The notes: generated by a model not told the origin, from the letters alone. Shown: positions 16,128 to 26,400, counted from the first letter of the stretch. The stretch is DNA of 64,000 bases from Acidobacteriota bacterium (GCA_021325515.1 JAJPHC010000057.1:1-64000), one strand, 5' to 3'. Numbers and translations: made by a program.

Positions 16128-16475
16128 ATGGAGTCACGGAACAACGCGGTCGCAATCAAGAAGTTCTTCGAGGCCAACGGTGGGAGGAAGGTCAGCTTGG
16201 AAGAGCTGAAAAGTTTGACTGACGCTGAGCGTAAAGAGCTTGGCGAACTGGCCGCAATCGAGCTGGAGAAGATGGAGGCAACCGGCGCAGCGGTTGTCGC
16301 TGTTCCTCATACGAGCATCGAACCGAGTGATGTCGAATCCGACAGTGTGGAGGCCGAGACCTTCGACATCGATCCGGCGCCGACGATCGTCGATCCGACG
16401 AATGTTTCGAGTGACTCGGCTTCCAATCCTGCAGCGCACGAAGACGTTGCTTCGGCGATGGCAGCGTCTTACTAG
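16128..16475 (+). CDS. Acidic small protein, unknown
   Basis: A 115-residue protein behind GAAAGGAGACTTCAA. The N-terminal part, about 50 residues, looks helical and contains KKFFEANGGRKVSLEELKSL and ERKELGELAAIELEK, a pattern frequent in small phage and conjugative-element proteins. The second half is acidic, Ser/Thr/Pro-rich and probably disordered. A perfect 13-bp hairpin follows the stop. No family assigned. Confidence 0.6.
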   Translation: MESRNNAVAIKKFFEANGGRKVSLEELKSLTDAERKELGELAAIELEKMEATGAAVVAVPHTSIEPSDVESDSVEAETFDIDPAPTIVDPTNVSSDSASNPAAHEDVASAMAASY

Positions 16476-16487
16476 ACCCGGTTTCAC

Positions 16488-16517
16488 GGCGAGCAGGCCG
16501 AGGCCGGCCTGCTCGCC
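16488..16517 (+). terminator. Perfect 13-bp hairpin after the 16128 gene
   Basis: GGCGAGCAGGCCG, loop AGGC, CGGCCTGCTCGCC. It begins 12 bases after the stop. Only a short T-poor tail (ATTCTG) follows, so Rho-independent function is likely but not certain. Confidence 0.7.
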
Positions 16518-16556
16518 ATTCTGCCAAGCTCCCCACAATCCGCAGGAGTGATTCAG

Positions 16557-16727
16557 ATGGCGAATGAGACGAATGACTTCCTCTATCTCGAAAATTTGAT
16601 CACGCCAGAAGAGGAGTCGGAACTTCAGCGTCCATTGACGGGCGTCCGGGCGGGCCGGCTTCGCACTGAGCGCGATCATCAACTTGTCCTCATTCTAATA
16701 ATGGCCCGCGCTCACTACTCGGCGTAG
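16557..16727 (+). CDS. Small protein (56 aa), unknown
   Basis: ATG at 16557 with GCAGGAGTG at good distance. The 56 residues (MANETNDFLYLENLITPEEE...) are acidic at the N-terminus with a hydrophobic stretch near the end (HQLVLILIMARAHY). It lies between a strong hairpin and the Qat operon. The ribosome binding site argues that it is real; no family recognised. Confidence 0.45.
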   Translation: MANETNDFLYLENLITPEEESELQRPLTGVRAGRLRTERDHQLVLILIMARAHYSA

Positions 16728-16812
16728 ACCTCGAAGCAAGAGGGAGTCGAAGTCGCAGAAGCGCAAGCATTGTTCCTTCGCGCCCGGTGCTGCGCAGGTC
16801 TATTATTCCTGC

Positions 16813-18639
16813 ATGAAGTCGCCCATGTGGTCAGACCGTGAAACGAGCGAGGATTGCCTCGGTTTTTCGAGCTATGTCGACAGTTTGGCGGACGTGTGCC
16901 TTGAGGCGGAGATCGCGCCTCTCACCGTCGGCATTTTCGGTTCCTGGGGCAGCGGCAAGACAAGCCTCATGCAGATGCTCCGAGACGAGATGGCTGCGCG
17001 TGCGAAGCGCGCTGAGGCTGCCCATGAACCGAGGATCATCACGCTCTGGTTCAACGCGTGGCGCTACGAAGGAAAGGAAGAGGTCCAGTCCGCGCTCATT
17101 CACGCGATCTTGCGCGAGCTCGAAAAGGACACATCGCTCCTGGACGACATGAAGGACACGTTCGCGCGGCTCAAGAAGGGCGCGAGTGTCATCAAGCTCG
17201 CGAAGACCATCACCAAGAGCGCGATTACCCTGACTCCCAATTTCAGCGAGCTACTCGATGCGTTCAGCGACGAGGCCAAAGCAGTCTCGGACACGATGGA
17301 GACCTTCGAAGCCGACTTCGCGAGCCTCTTCAAAGCTGGAAAGGTCGCGAGGATCATCGTCTTCATCGACGACTTGGATCGGTGTAGCAGCGAGAAAGTG
17401 GTCGAAGCCTTCGAGACAATCAAGCTGTTTCTGAACACGCCCGAGACGACGTTCGTCATCGGCGCGGACGCTGCGAAGATCGAGGAGGCGATCAGCTCGG
17501 TGTACCGCGTGGAGCGCGACCGCAAAAGCGTGTACTCTCGCGACTACCTCGAAAAAATTGTCCAGCTGCCCTTCTCCATCCCTGAGCAGCGCCGCCGCGA
17601 CGTCGAAGGCTATGTCGCGATGCTCGTCCTCCGTGGCTACACGACCGCGGGCGGGTGGAAAGCGCTCCTCGCCGCGCGCCGCGAGATCCTCGATGCAGGG
17701 TCGGATACGTGCGCGGCGTTCACCGAATGGATCGGGAAGAGCGCGGCGATGCTTCGAACGGACACCGCTGCCCCCGCAACGGCGCATCTGACGCGAGCAC
17801 TTGCAACAACCGATCTGCTCGTTCGGGGACTGCGTGGGAATCCGCGTCAGATCAAGCGCTTCCTCAATATTCTGGAGCTCCGCGGCCGCATCGCGGAGGC
17901 TAACAATCTACCGATTTCCCCAGAACTCCTCACGAAGATGACGGCCCTGGAGTACACATGGCCGGAGTTCTTCGCACAGATGGTGGAGACCGCGGCGCCT
18001 GATGGTACGTCGGAGCTTCTCGCAGAAGTAACCAAGTACGCCGACCGTAGCCAGACTCCTTCCGAGGACTCGCCGATGCTATCCGCCGCGCTGGAGGAGC
18101 CAGGACTCGCCGAATTCATCGCGGCTGCCCCATCGATCGCGGCGACGACGGATCTGTCGCCGTACCTCTTCCTCGCGCAGACATCACTCGACCCCAAGCG
18201 CCGGCCTGCGCTGCTCCCGCACGACGAAGTCGCGCGCGACCTCGCCGAGAGGATTGCGGCCGATGATCCGATCCGCGCACGCGCCGCTGCGAAGCAGGCG
18301 CCGAAGCAAGAAGCCGGCGTGGTGTCCGCTATCGTGCGGCTCGTTTGCGCGAAGATCACGACGATGGACGGTGACAAGCAGAAACGCGCGCGCGTGCATG
18401 CTCTGCACGGCCTCGAAGAGATCTGCAAGACAACTCCCGAGCACTACCGCACCGTCGTGGAGACGCTGCGCACGGCCGACGTCCAAGACGCGGGCTTCGC
18501 GATGAGCGCGACGCGGGTCCTTCAGGCCGCGCGCGCCAGCGGTATCGCGGATGCCGAGACCGTGCTCTCGAGCCAGTACGAGCCACGATCGTTCATCAAA
18601 TCCGTGCCGCGGAAGACGCCGTCGCGCGGGACGAACTGA
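16813..18639 (+). CDS. qatA: QatA: KAP-family P-loop ATPase of Qat anti-phage system
   Basis: A 608-residue KAP-family NTPase. Walker A is GSWGSGKTS (43-51), followed by the family motif WFNAWRYEG (79-87), Walker B IIVFIDDLDRC (181-191), and RGNPRQIKRFLN further on, the KAP sensor region. KAP ATPases commonly work at membranes; there is no clear inserted membrane hairpin here, though the segment IKLAKTITKSAITL is moderately hydrophobic. The next three genes encode a QatB-like protein, a QueC-like protein and a TatD-like nuclease, in the order of the experimentally described QatABCD phage-defence operon, so this is QatA with good confidence. The substrate and trigger of Qat systems are not known to me. 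The stop is 2 bases before the qatB ATG. Confidence 0.88.
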   Translation: MKSPMWSDRETSEDCLGFSSYVDSLADVCLEAEIAPLTVGIFGSWGSGKTSLMQMLRDEMAARAKRAEAAHEPRIITLWFNAWRYEGKEEVQSALIHAILRELEKDTSLLDDMKDTFARLKKGASVIKLAKTITKSAITLTPNFSELLDAFSDEAKAVSDTMETFEADFASLFKAGKVARIIVFIDDLDRCSSEKVVEAFETIKLFLNTPETTFVIGADAAKIEEAISSVYRVERDRKSVYSRDYLEKIVQLPFSIPEQRRRDVEGYVAMLVLRGYTTAGGWKALLAARREILDAGSDTCAAFTEWIGKSAAMLRTDTAAPATAHLTRALATTDLLVRGLRGNPRQIKRFLNILELRGRIAEANNLPISPELLTKMTALEYTWPEFFAQMVETAAPDGTSELLAEVTKYADRSQTPSEDSPMLSAALEEPGLAEFIAAAPSIAATTDLSPYLFLAQTSLDPKRRPALLPHDEVARDLAERIAADDPIRARAAAKQAPKQEAGVVSAIVRLVCAKITTMDGDKQKRARVHALHGLEEICKTTPEHYRTVVETLRTADVQDAGFAMSATRVLQAARASGIADAETVLSSQYEPRSFIKSVPRKTPSRGTN

Positions 18640-18641
18640 CC

Positions 18642-19421
18642 ATGGGAACATCCAAGAGCTACGGGACGCCGACTGGGGGAGAGTGGACCAGCGTGAAGGG
18701 TCAGATCACCCGCGTGCTTGGCGGGGGGAACACTTCCGCGTCGCCAGGGACGATCGTCGGTGGCACCGCCTCGGCTTCCGGCGGGCTCTCATTCTCGGGC
18801 GGCGGTGGAGGAGGCGGTGGTGGTGGCGGATCGAGCGCGGGCCGAGGTCGCATCGCCGGTGTGGTCAGCGGCATTGGCGGCTTCGGCGGGGCGGTCCGTG
18901 ATGGAGGCCTCGACGGCGCACTCGCTGGCCTCGGTCTCGACAGTCTGCGTGGCCGCCCGGCCGCTGAGGTGGTGTCGGCCATTAGCGAATATCTCGCCCG
19001 CGACGCGGAAGGGCTTGACCGAGAATTCCTCCAGGCCGCGCTCGAGGAGGCGCTACTCGAAGCGGCGAGCTTGGGTGATGAACTTGGGTATGACGACTTC
19101 GCCGAAGGGTTGGGAGAGTTCGTCGCTGCCGAAGGGCCTGAGGGGCTCGTCGAGCTGTTCTTGGAGAACTTCGTGTTCGACACGCTCTGGGGCCGCATCG
19201 AGCAGCATGCCGTCGACAAGAGCGCGGATGCAGGCGCGTTGGAGAGTCTGATGACCGCAGTAAAGGGCGAGTGCGAGGCGCAGGTGCGCGAACAGATCGA
19301 GGACACCCGAGCCAGCGGCGCCTTCGGCGCGCTGGACTGGTTCGGACGCGCAGGACGCGATCTCGGCTTGCGCATCGTCACGGAGTTGGAATCGCGCCTC
19401 TCGGCACTTCGCGAAACCTGA
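18642..19421 (+). CDS. qatB: QatB-like protein of Qat anti-phage system
   Basis: A 259-residue protein with no enzymatic motif. The N-terminal region (MGTSKSYGTPTGGEWTSVKG) is followed by a very glycine-rich linker (a run of 11 glycines near residue 55) and a helical C-terminal domain (AISEYLARDAEGLDREFLQA, YDDFAEGLGEF, LFLENFVFDTLWGRIEQ). The 'GTSKSY.GP..G..W' start is what I would expect of QatB, which accompanies the KAP ATPase. Its role in defence is unknown. It lies 2 bases after qatA and 8 bases before qatC. Identification rests on position and this N-terminal pattern. Confidence 0.8.
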   Translation: MGTSKSYGTPTGGEWTSVKGQITRVLGGGNTSASPGTIVGGTASASGGLSFSGGGGGGGGGGGSSAGRGRIAGVVSGIGGFGGAVRDGGLDGALAGLGLDSLRGRPAAEVVSAISEYLARDAEGLDREFLQAALEEALLEAASLGDELGYDDFAEGLGEFVAAEGPEGLVELFLENFVFDTLWGRIEQHAVDKSADAGALESLMTAVKGECEAQVREQIEDTRASGAFGALDWFGRAGRDLGLRIVTELESRLSALRET

Positions 19422-19429
19422 AGACACCT

Positions 19430-20803
19430 ATGCATTTCGTTCGCTACACCGGTGAGCCGCGAGACGAAGACGTTGCATACGCGCGGGCGCTCAACGACCC
19501 GGATACACACGTGCTCGACCCGTGGTCGACCGCAGATGAAAACATCGAAGCGCACTTCATGTTGGGATCTCGCCTCGCCACGGTGGATCTCCCACCGCAC
19601 GCGCGCGATCTCTTCGATCTCGCGGCGATGGTGTACATCGCGGACGAGATCGTGCCGCGCGATTCGGCCGATGACCGGTGGACGCGTGCACTATCGTTCA
19701 CGGTACCTGTCGCAGACCTGCATCGGTGGATTGCTGCCGAGAAGGTGCTCAACGAATGCTTGTCGTTTCTTTCCGGCGACATGTATGCGTTCGAATGGAT
19801 TGCGCGGCCGGCCAACGTTCCTGGAGGGACAATCCATCGCAACAATCTCGGTGGCCAGTACGACGCTGTCTGCCTCTTCTCCGGAGGTGTCGACTCACTG
19901 CTCGGTGCTGTCGCACTTCTCGATGCTGGAAAGCGTGTGCTCCTAGTCGGTCACTACGCGGACGGCGTGACGTCCAGCGCGCAGCGGGATCTCTATGCGC
20001 TCCTGGAACGGAAGTATCCCGGACGTGCAACGCTACTTCAGGCCAATGTCGAAAGGAGCCGGAAGAGGAGCCAACGCTTTCAGCTTCCGGACAAGGTGGA
20101 GATCACGCACCGATCACGGTCGTTTCTGTTTCTCGCGGCCGGCACGGTGGCCGCCCTTGCGACGGGGACGACGCGCCTCTATATCCCTGAAAACGGACTC
20201 ATCGCGCTGAACGCGCCGCTCGGCCCTTCGCGGCGAGGGACGCTCAGCACGCGCACGGCCCACCCGCGGTACATCGATCTGTTCAACCAGCTCTTGGCAG
20301 CACTGGGCTTCGTCGTGCACGTGGAGAATCCCTTCTGGGATCAGAGCAAGACCGACATGCTTCGTTCCGTGACAGACCCGGAGATCCTGACGGCACTCCT
20401 GCGCAGTGTGTCCTGCGCACACGCGGGGTACCTGCGGTGGGAAGCCGAAAAGGGCGTGACCCACTGCGGATACTGCGTCCCGTGCCTCTACCGGCGGGTC
20501 GGATTTCTCGCCGCCGGCGTTGACGAACCCGGCTATCTAAGCAACGTCTTCACGGAACTCCCACAAATGAGCGAGGACACGGCGCGTGATTTCCGCCTCC
20601 TGGTGCGCTTCGCGCTCGCGATCCTGCATGGCCGCAACGTCGACGTGATCGCCGCCGTGCTCCGGCATGGCGGATTCAGCGGCGGCGCGTCAGGGGATGC
20701 ATACACGGCGCGGGGAGAAATGTTGAAGCGCTGGGCGTCGTCGTTCGTGGACCTGGCGCGCGCTCGCTCGAACCAGGCGACGCGGCGCATCGTCGGCCTC
20801 TAA
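19430..20803 (+). CDS. qatC: QatC: QueC-like PP-loop ATPase
   Basis: A 457-residue protein. The C-terminal two-thirds is a QueC-like (7-cyano-7-deazaguanine synthase) PP-loop domain: SGGVDSL (151-157) binds ATP, and the zinc-binding cysteines are visible at C329 and in HCGYCVPC (346, 349, 352). An N-terminal region of about 140 residues is typical of QatC rather than of housekeeping QueC. In QatABCD it is required for defence; deazaguanine-type chemistry on a nucleic acid or protein is a plausible but unproven role. The ATG at 19430 lies 8 bases after the qatB stop; an upstream in-frame extension would overlap qatB and is not believed. Confidence 0.88.
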   Translation: MHFVRYTGEPRDEDVAYARALNDPDTHVLDPWSTADENIEAHFMLGSRLATVDLPPHARDLFDLAAMVYIADEIVPRDSADDRWTRALSFTVPVADLHRWIAAEKVLNECLSFLSGDMYAFEWIARPANVPGGTIHRNNLGGQYDAVCLFSGGVDSLLGAVALLDAGKRVLLVGHYADGVTSSAQRDLYALLERKYPGRATLLQANVERSRKRSQRFQLPDKVEITHRSRSFLFLAAGTVAALATGTTRLYIPENGLIALNAPLGPSRRGTLSTRTAHPRYIDLFNQLLAALGFVVHVENPFWDQSKTDMLRSVTDPEILTALLRSVSCAHAGYLRWEAEKGVTHCGYCVPCLYRRVGFLAAGVDEPGYLSNVFTELPQMSEDTARDFRLLVRFALAILHGRNVDVIAAVLRHGGFSGGASGDAYTARGEMLKRWASSFVDLARARSNQATRRIVGL

Positions 20804-20809
20804 CATTCC

Positions 20810-21562
20810 ATGATGCGCTACGTCGATGCTCACTGCCACGTCGACCAGTACCCCGATCCGCGTGCGGAAGTGGGCGCTTGCGAGTCCGCGCAGACATACA
20901 CGATCGCGGTGACGAACCTGCCGCGCGAGTTCGTTCGAACCGAGCGACTGTGTGTGGGTCGCAGCTTTGTACGCGCCGCAGCGGGGCTTCACCCTGAACT
21001 CGTCGCCCGTTTCCCAGGCGCGGTCGAGGAACTCCTGCCGCTGCTTGCGCGAACGAAGTATGTGGGCGAAATTGGGCTCGATTACACGCAAGCCTCGCCG
21101 AATGACAGGGAGTCGCAGAGGAAGGTGCTTGCGCGCGTGGTTGCAACCTGTGAACAGCTCGGTGGCCGCGTGCTCACCGTGCACACGAGAAGAGCCGCCG
21201 AGGACGCGTTGGAGCTACTGTGCGATGCGACTAAGAGCAGCATCATCCTGCACTGGTTTTCGGGGTCGATGAAGGTGCTTGCGCGAGCAGTGGAAGCTGG
21301 ATGCTTTTTCTCCGTGAACCCTGCGATGGCGCGATCTACCTCCGGAAGGAAGATCCTTGAAGCAATCCCCGGTGACCGCATCCTTACGGAGTCCGATGGT
21401 CCCTTCGTGAAGCATGGTGGCCGCGAGCTCCATCCTTTCGAGGTGCGAGACGCACTCGGCGAGATCGCACGCATTCGAGGATCCACAGTTGAGGAGTTCC
21501 GGTCCATAGTGCTTCAGAATTTCCGGCGCGCGGTGAGTCTTGGCGGGGCAGAGGACCGCTGA
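20810..21562 (+). CDS. qatD: QatD: TatD-like metal-dependent nuclease
   Basis: A 250-residue TatD-family hydrolase (TIM barrel, two metals). Metal ligands are in the expected order: VDAHCH (His8, His10), GEIGLDY (Glu), LTVHTR (His), IILHWFSGS (His) and ESDGPF (Asp). TatD proteins are 3'-5' DNA exonucleases. The gene closes the Qat operon, 6 bases after qatC. Two adjacent ATGs (20810 and 20813) are equally possible starts. It converges with the minus-strand radC-like gene at 21798. Confidence 0.9.
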   Translation: MMRYVDAHCHVDQYPDPRAEVGACESAQTYTIAVTNLPREFVRTERLCVGRSFVRAAAGLHPELVARFPGAVEELLPLLARTKYVGEIGLDYTQASPNDRESQRKVLARVVATCEQLGGRVLTVHTRRAAEDALELLCDATKSSIILHWFSGSMKVLARAVEAGCFFSVNPAMARSTSGRKILEAIPGDRILTESDGPFVKHGGRELHPFEVRDALGEIARIRGSTVEEFRSIVLQNFRRAVSLGGAEDR

Positions 21563-21797
21563 CGAACAATCGTTAAGAAGCGAGCGTGGGACGCAGCTCT
21601 CAAAGACTCGCTCGGGTTCGGTCCGCACTCGGCAGCGGCAGTCGTCCCAGCTCTACATTTAGGCGAGTCGCGAGTCCGCGTTTTTAGCCCACCGCTGAAT
21701 TTCATTGCCGGATATCCCAGCGCAGAAATGGGGGGAAGCAGTGTTGCGAATGAGTGGAAACAAGAACACCGGGCCAGCAAACGCTGACCCGGTGATG

Positions 21798-22442
21798 TTA
21801 GATCGCTCGTCTTTCCTTCAACGAAACGAAGCAACCGGCGGCGAGGATCAAGTGATCGAGTACTTGAACACCGAGGACGTTCCCTGCCTGGACGAGCTTG
21901 TGCGTGAACAGCAGGTCGTCGCCAGACGGCTCGGGATCGCCGGAGGGATGGTTGTGGTAGACGATCAGGCTCGCGGCGTGCTCTTCGAGCGCGAAGCGGA
22001 GGACATCACGCGTCGAGACAGTTGCGAAGTTCAGAGTGCCTACGTAGATCTCGCGTTCACGGATGATTCGATGCTTCGAGTCGAGATAGACAGCGCCGAG
22101 ATGCTCTTGAACCTCGTGGGCGTAGCGCGCCATGAGGGGTCGTGCGACCATCGAGCCATCGGTGATCGGCTGGCGTTCGTCCACGATTGACGCGAGCCGG
22201 CGGCCTAGCTCGAGGCTCGCCAGGACGCGCGCGGCCTGACGCCGAGTCACAGGTGAGCTTGTGCTGGTCCATGGTGTGCGGACGAACGCCGGCAGACCGT
22301 CTCGAACGAGCAGTCGTGATTGCGCAACGTCGCGGTCAACGAGGAGCGATACCAGCTCCGCGTCGGACAGCGACTCGACTCCTGCGCGGTATAGGCGATC
22401 CAGCGGCTTCTCGCCACCCATCGTTTGAGCATCGTCGCTCAT
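21798..22442 (-). CDS. radC: RadC-like JAMM/MPN protein
   Basis: A 214-residue RadC-family protein. The C-terminal JAMM metal-binding core is intact: HNHPSGDPEPSGDD (163-176) with the upstream ALEEHAASLIV strand. The N-terminal helix-hairpin-helix part is short. RadC-like proteins are common on mobile elements and phages near anti-restriction genes; their activity is unresolved and a direct repair role has been questioned. Last gene of the minus-strand operon from 27744; the start overlaps the preceding 64-residue gene by 4 bases (ATGA). Confidence 0.88.
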   Translation of the reverse strand: MSDDAQTMGGEKPLDRLYRAGVESLSDAELVSLLVDRDVAQSRLLVRDGLPAFVRTPWTSTSSPVTRRQAARVLASLELGRRLASIVDERQPITDGSMVARPLMARYAHEVQEHLGAVYLDSKHRIIREREIYVGTLNFATVSTRDVLRFALEEHAASLIVYHNHPSGDPEPSGDDLLFTHKLVQAGNVLGVQVLDHLILAAGCFVSLKERRAI

Positions 22443-22633
22443 GATGCCCTCCTGTTTCGCCGACGCATCAATACGTGATCGAGGCGCAGCTCGCCATAGA
22501 CGCTGTCCAGGTAGTCCGCGACGATGTCGTTCACGATGCGGTCGCGCGTGATGGAGTGATGGTTGCGGAAGCGATCGAGGCGGAAACGGTTCTCCGCGGA
22601 GAGACGAACGAGTGTCCGACCGATGCAGTGCAT
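22439..22633 (-). CDS. Small basic protein (64 aa) coupled to radC
   Basis: ATG behind AGAAAGGAGCCCAACC, an excellent ribosome binding site, and a 4-base stop/start overlap with radC. The protein is Arg/His-rich (ENRFRLDRFRNHHSITRDRI, then LDSVYGELRLDHVLMRRRNR), so it may bind nucleic acid. No family recognised. Confidence 0.6.
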   Translation of the reverse strand: MHCIGRTLVRLSAENRFRLDRFRNHHSITRDRIVNDIVADYLDSVYGELRLDHVLMRRRNRRAS

Positions 22634-22664
22634 GGTTGGGCTCCTTTCTGTTGCGACGTACGGA

Positions 22665-23063
22665 TTAGTGGAGAGTTGCTTGAGTGGCGGCCGGCGATGT
22701 TGCTCGGCGTGCGCGCGGGAGCAAGACCTCGACCCCGTCGATCATCGTGTTGATCTTCTCCGCGATCGCGTCGCGCATGGGAGGCGGAAGAGACTCGAGA
22801 CGGCGCGCGATCGCGTCGATCGGATCATGCGGCGATTCCCAAGGCGCGAGATCGTGATCGATCGATCGCGAGAAGAATTGTGCGAGGGTCACGTTGTAGA
22901 CGTTGAGTATCGCTTCGAGTTGAGAGAGCTTCATTGAATCGATGCGTGAACCGCTCTCGAAAGAGCTGATCGTCTTGACGCCGATATGCGAGCGCGCCGC
23001 AACCTCTTCCTGCGTCAGTCTTGAGCGTGAGCGGAGCTCACGGAGCTTCAGGACAATGTCCAT
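22665..23063 (-). CDS. XRE-family helix-turn-helix regulator
   Basis: A 132-residue protein. The Cro/C1-type HTH spans about 4-60: LRELRSRSRLTQEEVAARSH and GVKTISSFESGSRIDSMKLS. A helical C-terminal region (DAIARRLESLPPPMRDAIAE) probably mediates dimerisation. Ribosome binding site ACGAAAGGAGATCACATCC. It sits inside the methyltransferase-helicase/RadC operon, so it is a good candidate for its autoregulator. Confidence 0.8.
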   Translation of the reverse strand: MDIVLKLRELRSRSRLTQEEVAARSHIGVKTISSFESGSRIDSMKLSQLEAILNVYNVTLAQFFSRSIDHDLAPWESPHDPIDAIARRLESLPPPMRDAIAEKINTMIDGVEVLLPRARRATSPAATQATLH

Positions 23064-23099
23064 GGATGTGATCTCCTTTCGTTGAAATGAGAAGTAGTT

Positions 23100-23435
23100 C
23101 TACGCGGCGGTTCGCTTAAGCTCGGCGACTGTGCGTGCAGCGAACCGCACGTCGAGATCGCGCTCCATCGAGAGACCACGAACGCGAACGGACCGTAGTT
23201 CGGAAAGCGACGCGTAGCCCCATTCATCGCAGTCCTCGCCGAGCGCCGAGACGCAGTACCCGAACAAGAGGAAGTCGTCACCTTGCGGCTCGCCTTCGGT
23301 GACGAAGAAGGTGTAGCGACCAGCGGGGAAGAAGAGTTTGACGAGGACCTTGGCGTTGTCGCCGAGGCCCTCCTGCGAGCCGATTGGAAACTGCCGCTGA
23401 ATCATCGAGCACAGCTGGGGCGTGATGAGGTCCAT
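23100..23435 (-). CDS. DUF2958 family protein
   Basis: A 111-residue protein with the DUF2958 pattern: MDLITPQLC, LVKLFFPAGRYTFFVTEGEP, FLLFGYCVSALGEDCDEWGY, SLSELRSVRVRG. These single-domain proteins are common on plasmids and integrative elements next to large methyltransferase/helicase and RadC genes; their function is unknown and a role in anti-restriction has been suggested only from context. The ATG at 23435 follows AACAGGAGTCCTCT; the frame extends further upstream without coding features. Confidence 0.8.
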   Translation of the reverse strand: MDLITPQLCSMIQRQFPIGSQEGLGDNAKVLVKLFFPAGRYTFFVTEGEPQGDDFLLFGYCVSALGEDCDEWGYASLSELRSVRVRGLSMERDLDVRFAARTVAELKRTAA

Positions 23436-23487
23436 AGAGGACTCCTGTTCTTTGTGTTTGTTTGATGAGGGACGAGAAGAAGGTGTG

Positions 23488-26400
23488 CTACAGGCCCGAC
23501 CCAAAGAGGGCGCCGAAGAGGGAGAGTTGTTCGACCGCGGCGGCGATTCGCGGTGTCTGGCTATCCAATCGCTCGTCCAGCGTGATGAGCGACGATGTTT
23601 CGGGAATGATGATTGCCGTCGAGCCGAGCGGCTGCAGCGGAATGTCAGGCGTGATCACCGGAAGCATCTGGATGCGCTTCGCGATCTCGAGCTGCACGTC
23701 GCCGGTGACGCGTTTCAGGATCTCCGCGACGTCCTCGAATCGCGCCTTGCCGTCGATCGCGTGGCGAATCGCCTCGGCCTTCTGCACGAGGATCTCGTGC
23801 ATGAGCTGGTCGATCGTGTCGCGACTGAGCAGGTACGAAATGTAGACGGGCTTCGTCTGACCCGGACGGTGGACGCGATCCTCCGCCTGCTCCGTCGCTT
23901 CAGGGCTGTATTCGAGATCGACGAGGATGACGTGGTTCGCTGCCGTGATCGTGAAGCCGCGATTGAGACAATTGAGCGAAGCGACGATTGCGGGAACGTC
24001 GGGAGACCGCGAGAACTCCTGAATGAGACCGAACCGCTTCTTTGTAGGAACCTCGGCCGTGATGGGCAGTACAGGGAGACCGTGCTGGCGGAGGTGCCTG
24101 ACGATCGCGCCGACCATCGTGCGAAGCCCGGAGAAGACAATGGCCTTTTCGCCACGATCCGCTGCGGTGCGCACAAGCTGACGAATCTTCTCGAGCTTGT
24201 TCCAAGTCACCGCGTCGAGCGCACCACGATCGAGGTAGTCCACCGCGACGGGACACGTCGCCGCATACCGGAGCTTCCAGAGGGCGCCGGAGATGATTCC
24301 CATGTTTGGGTTGCCGTCGCCTTCGCGTAGCGCTTTGGCGATCGCGTTCTGCGCCCATTCGGCGTAGCCCGCATAGAGATTGCGGTGCGCGTCGTCGAGA
24401 TCGAGAAGGATGATCTGACGCTCTTTCGGCGGAAGGACGTAGATGTCGTCCTTGCGGCGCCGAATCGTGAAGGACGCCATCAGGCGCCAGAAGCGATTGA
24501 GGTTGCTTACCTCGGGAAGAATCTTGCCGCGACCTTCGTGCAGCGTGTCCTCGAACTGACGGCTGACGAACTGCACGGTCGAGAACTCCGCAAGGAAGCG
24601 CTTGGTGCCGCCGCGATATGCGTACGGGAACAGAGGGTTGTCGAAGCCGAGGAGCCACGCGACGTTCCAGAAGATGTCGTGGGCGAACCCTTTCATGAGC
24701 GTGCCGGTGAGGATGAGTTTCCCCTTGGGCTTCATTGCACGGACAGCGCGGCCACGTAGGGTGTTCTTTGACTTCGCGAGTTGGGCTTCATCGACGAGGA
24801 CCGCGGAGAAGAGCTTCTTCACGCGTTTGTACGCGGGCCACTGGCGGCCGTCGCGCGACGCGCTCCACGCCTGGTATCCGCATCCGTTGCAGTGTCCGCC
24901 CGTCCATTCGGGAACCTCGCCGCATTTGGGGCACGCTCTTACGACGTCGTCATAAGAACGCTTACAGATAGTGCACGCCGCCTTGATGTTGTCGGTGACG
25001 GCGTGATCGATCAGTCCGTCCTTCGTGAACGTCTGGCAGGACCACTCGTCGTACACGCGGGCCCCTGTAAGGGAGAGGAACTCGAAACTCGTGATGTAGA
25101 ACTGCGTGTCCGACGGGAGAAGCCTCCTTCGCTTCTCACGCTGGATTGCGTCAACAGCGTGGTGCGTGGTGAGACGCTGCGCTGCGAATCCGAACTGGCG
25201 AAGCTCGTTGAGCCAGTTCTCGACGAGCGATGATTGACAGACGACGAGTACGCGCTTGAAACCACGGATCCGCGCCCAAGCCGCCGAGGTGACGGTCTTG
25301 CCGCCGCCCTGTTCGTACCCGAGATAGCCGAAAGGCTTCGTGGCGAGGCGCGCGACATCCTCTTGTTGAAATGGGAAAAGGAAGGGCGCTGTGCGTGCGA
25401 CGACATTGCGATGCTGTTTGACGCGAGAGGGAACGACAGTGCCGAGATCGGGAACATCCGGAAGCTCGAACGCGGTCGTCAGATTTTCGACATCTGCAGC
25501 GTCGACTTCGCGGAACGTGCGCGGACCGGAGTCGGTGACGATTTGAAAGGATAAGTATCCGCGATCGACGGATGTGATGAGCTGGACCTCTTTCCCTTCG
25601 CGCTCATCCCACACGGTCTCGACGGATGCGGTCTCGCGGTTGCGAATCCACGACGGACGAATGTGGTACTGCTTCCCGGAAGTGAAGCAGGGCTCTCCCT
25701 CGATGCTGATGCTGGCCTTCGCGGTGTAGCTCCTGTCTTCGAGGTACGCGAGCCGTTGATGCGCTTCGGGCGGATAGATCGGCGTCTTCAGAATCCGGAA
25801 CCTCTCCTGGAGACGCGTGATCTTCGCGAGGTCTACTTCGCTGATCGCAGGATCGAACCCGAGCCACGCGAGTGATTCCACGCCGGCGCGCGGACCGAGT
25901 GTGAGCAACGATGCGGGCGAGAGAGTCGCGGACACGATCCCGTGCTCGATTCCGCGCACGGGATCGAACGCCTCGACCGTTTCATCAATGAAGTTCAGAA
26001 GGCCTTCGACGTCGGCCGCGGCTCGGAGACCTTTGGGAGTGACTCTGACGGCGCTTGACGCTGTGACCGCGAGGAGACGCGACAGGACGGGAACTGGTGT
26101 GTGGGTAGACACCGGAAGCTTTGCTGCGCCGGACAATGCGCGTGAGAGCTCGTACCGAAGATGGCCGGGCGCATCGTCGCGGTCAATCGTGAGCGGTGTC
26201 GTACGCCAGGCGTCGCCGTAACCACGTGACGCTCGTCGCGCGATGACGACGTCCACTTCAACCTGAATGCCGTACTCCTCCGTGAAGAGATCCGGGATCG
26301 TCGCCTGGAACACAGGATCGAACTGCGTGTAGAGGGTCTCGCGAAGAAAGCGATCCTTCGTGTTCGCGAAGGTACTCGTGGGGATGATTGCCACGAGGTA

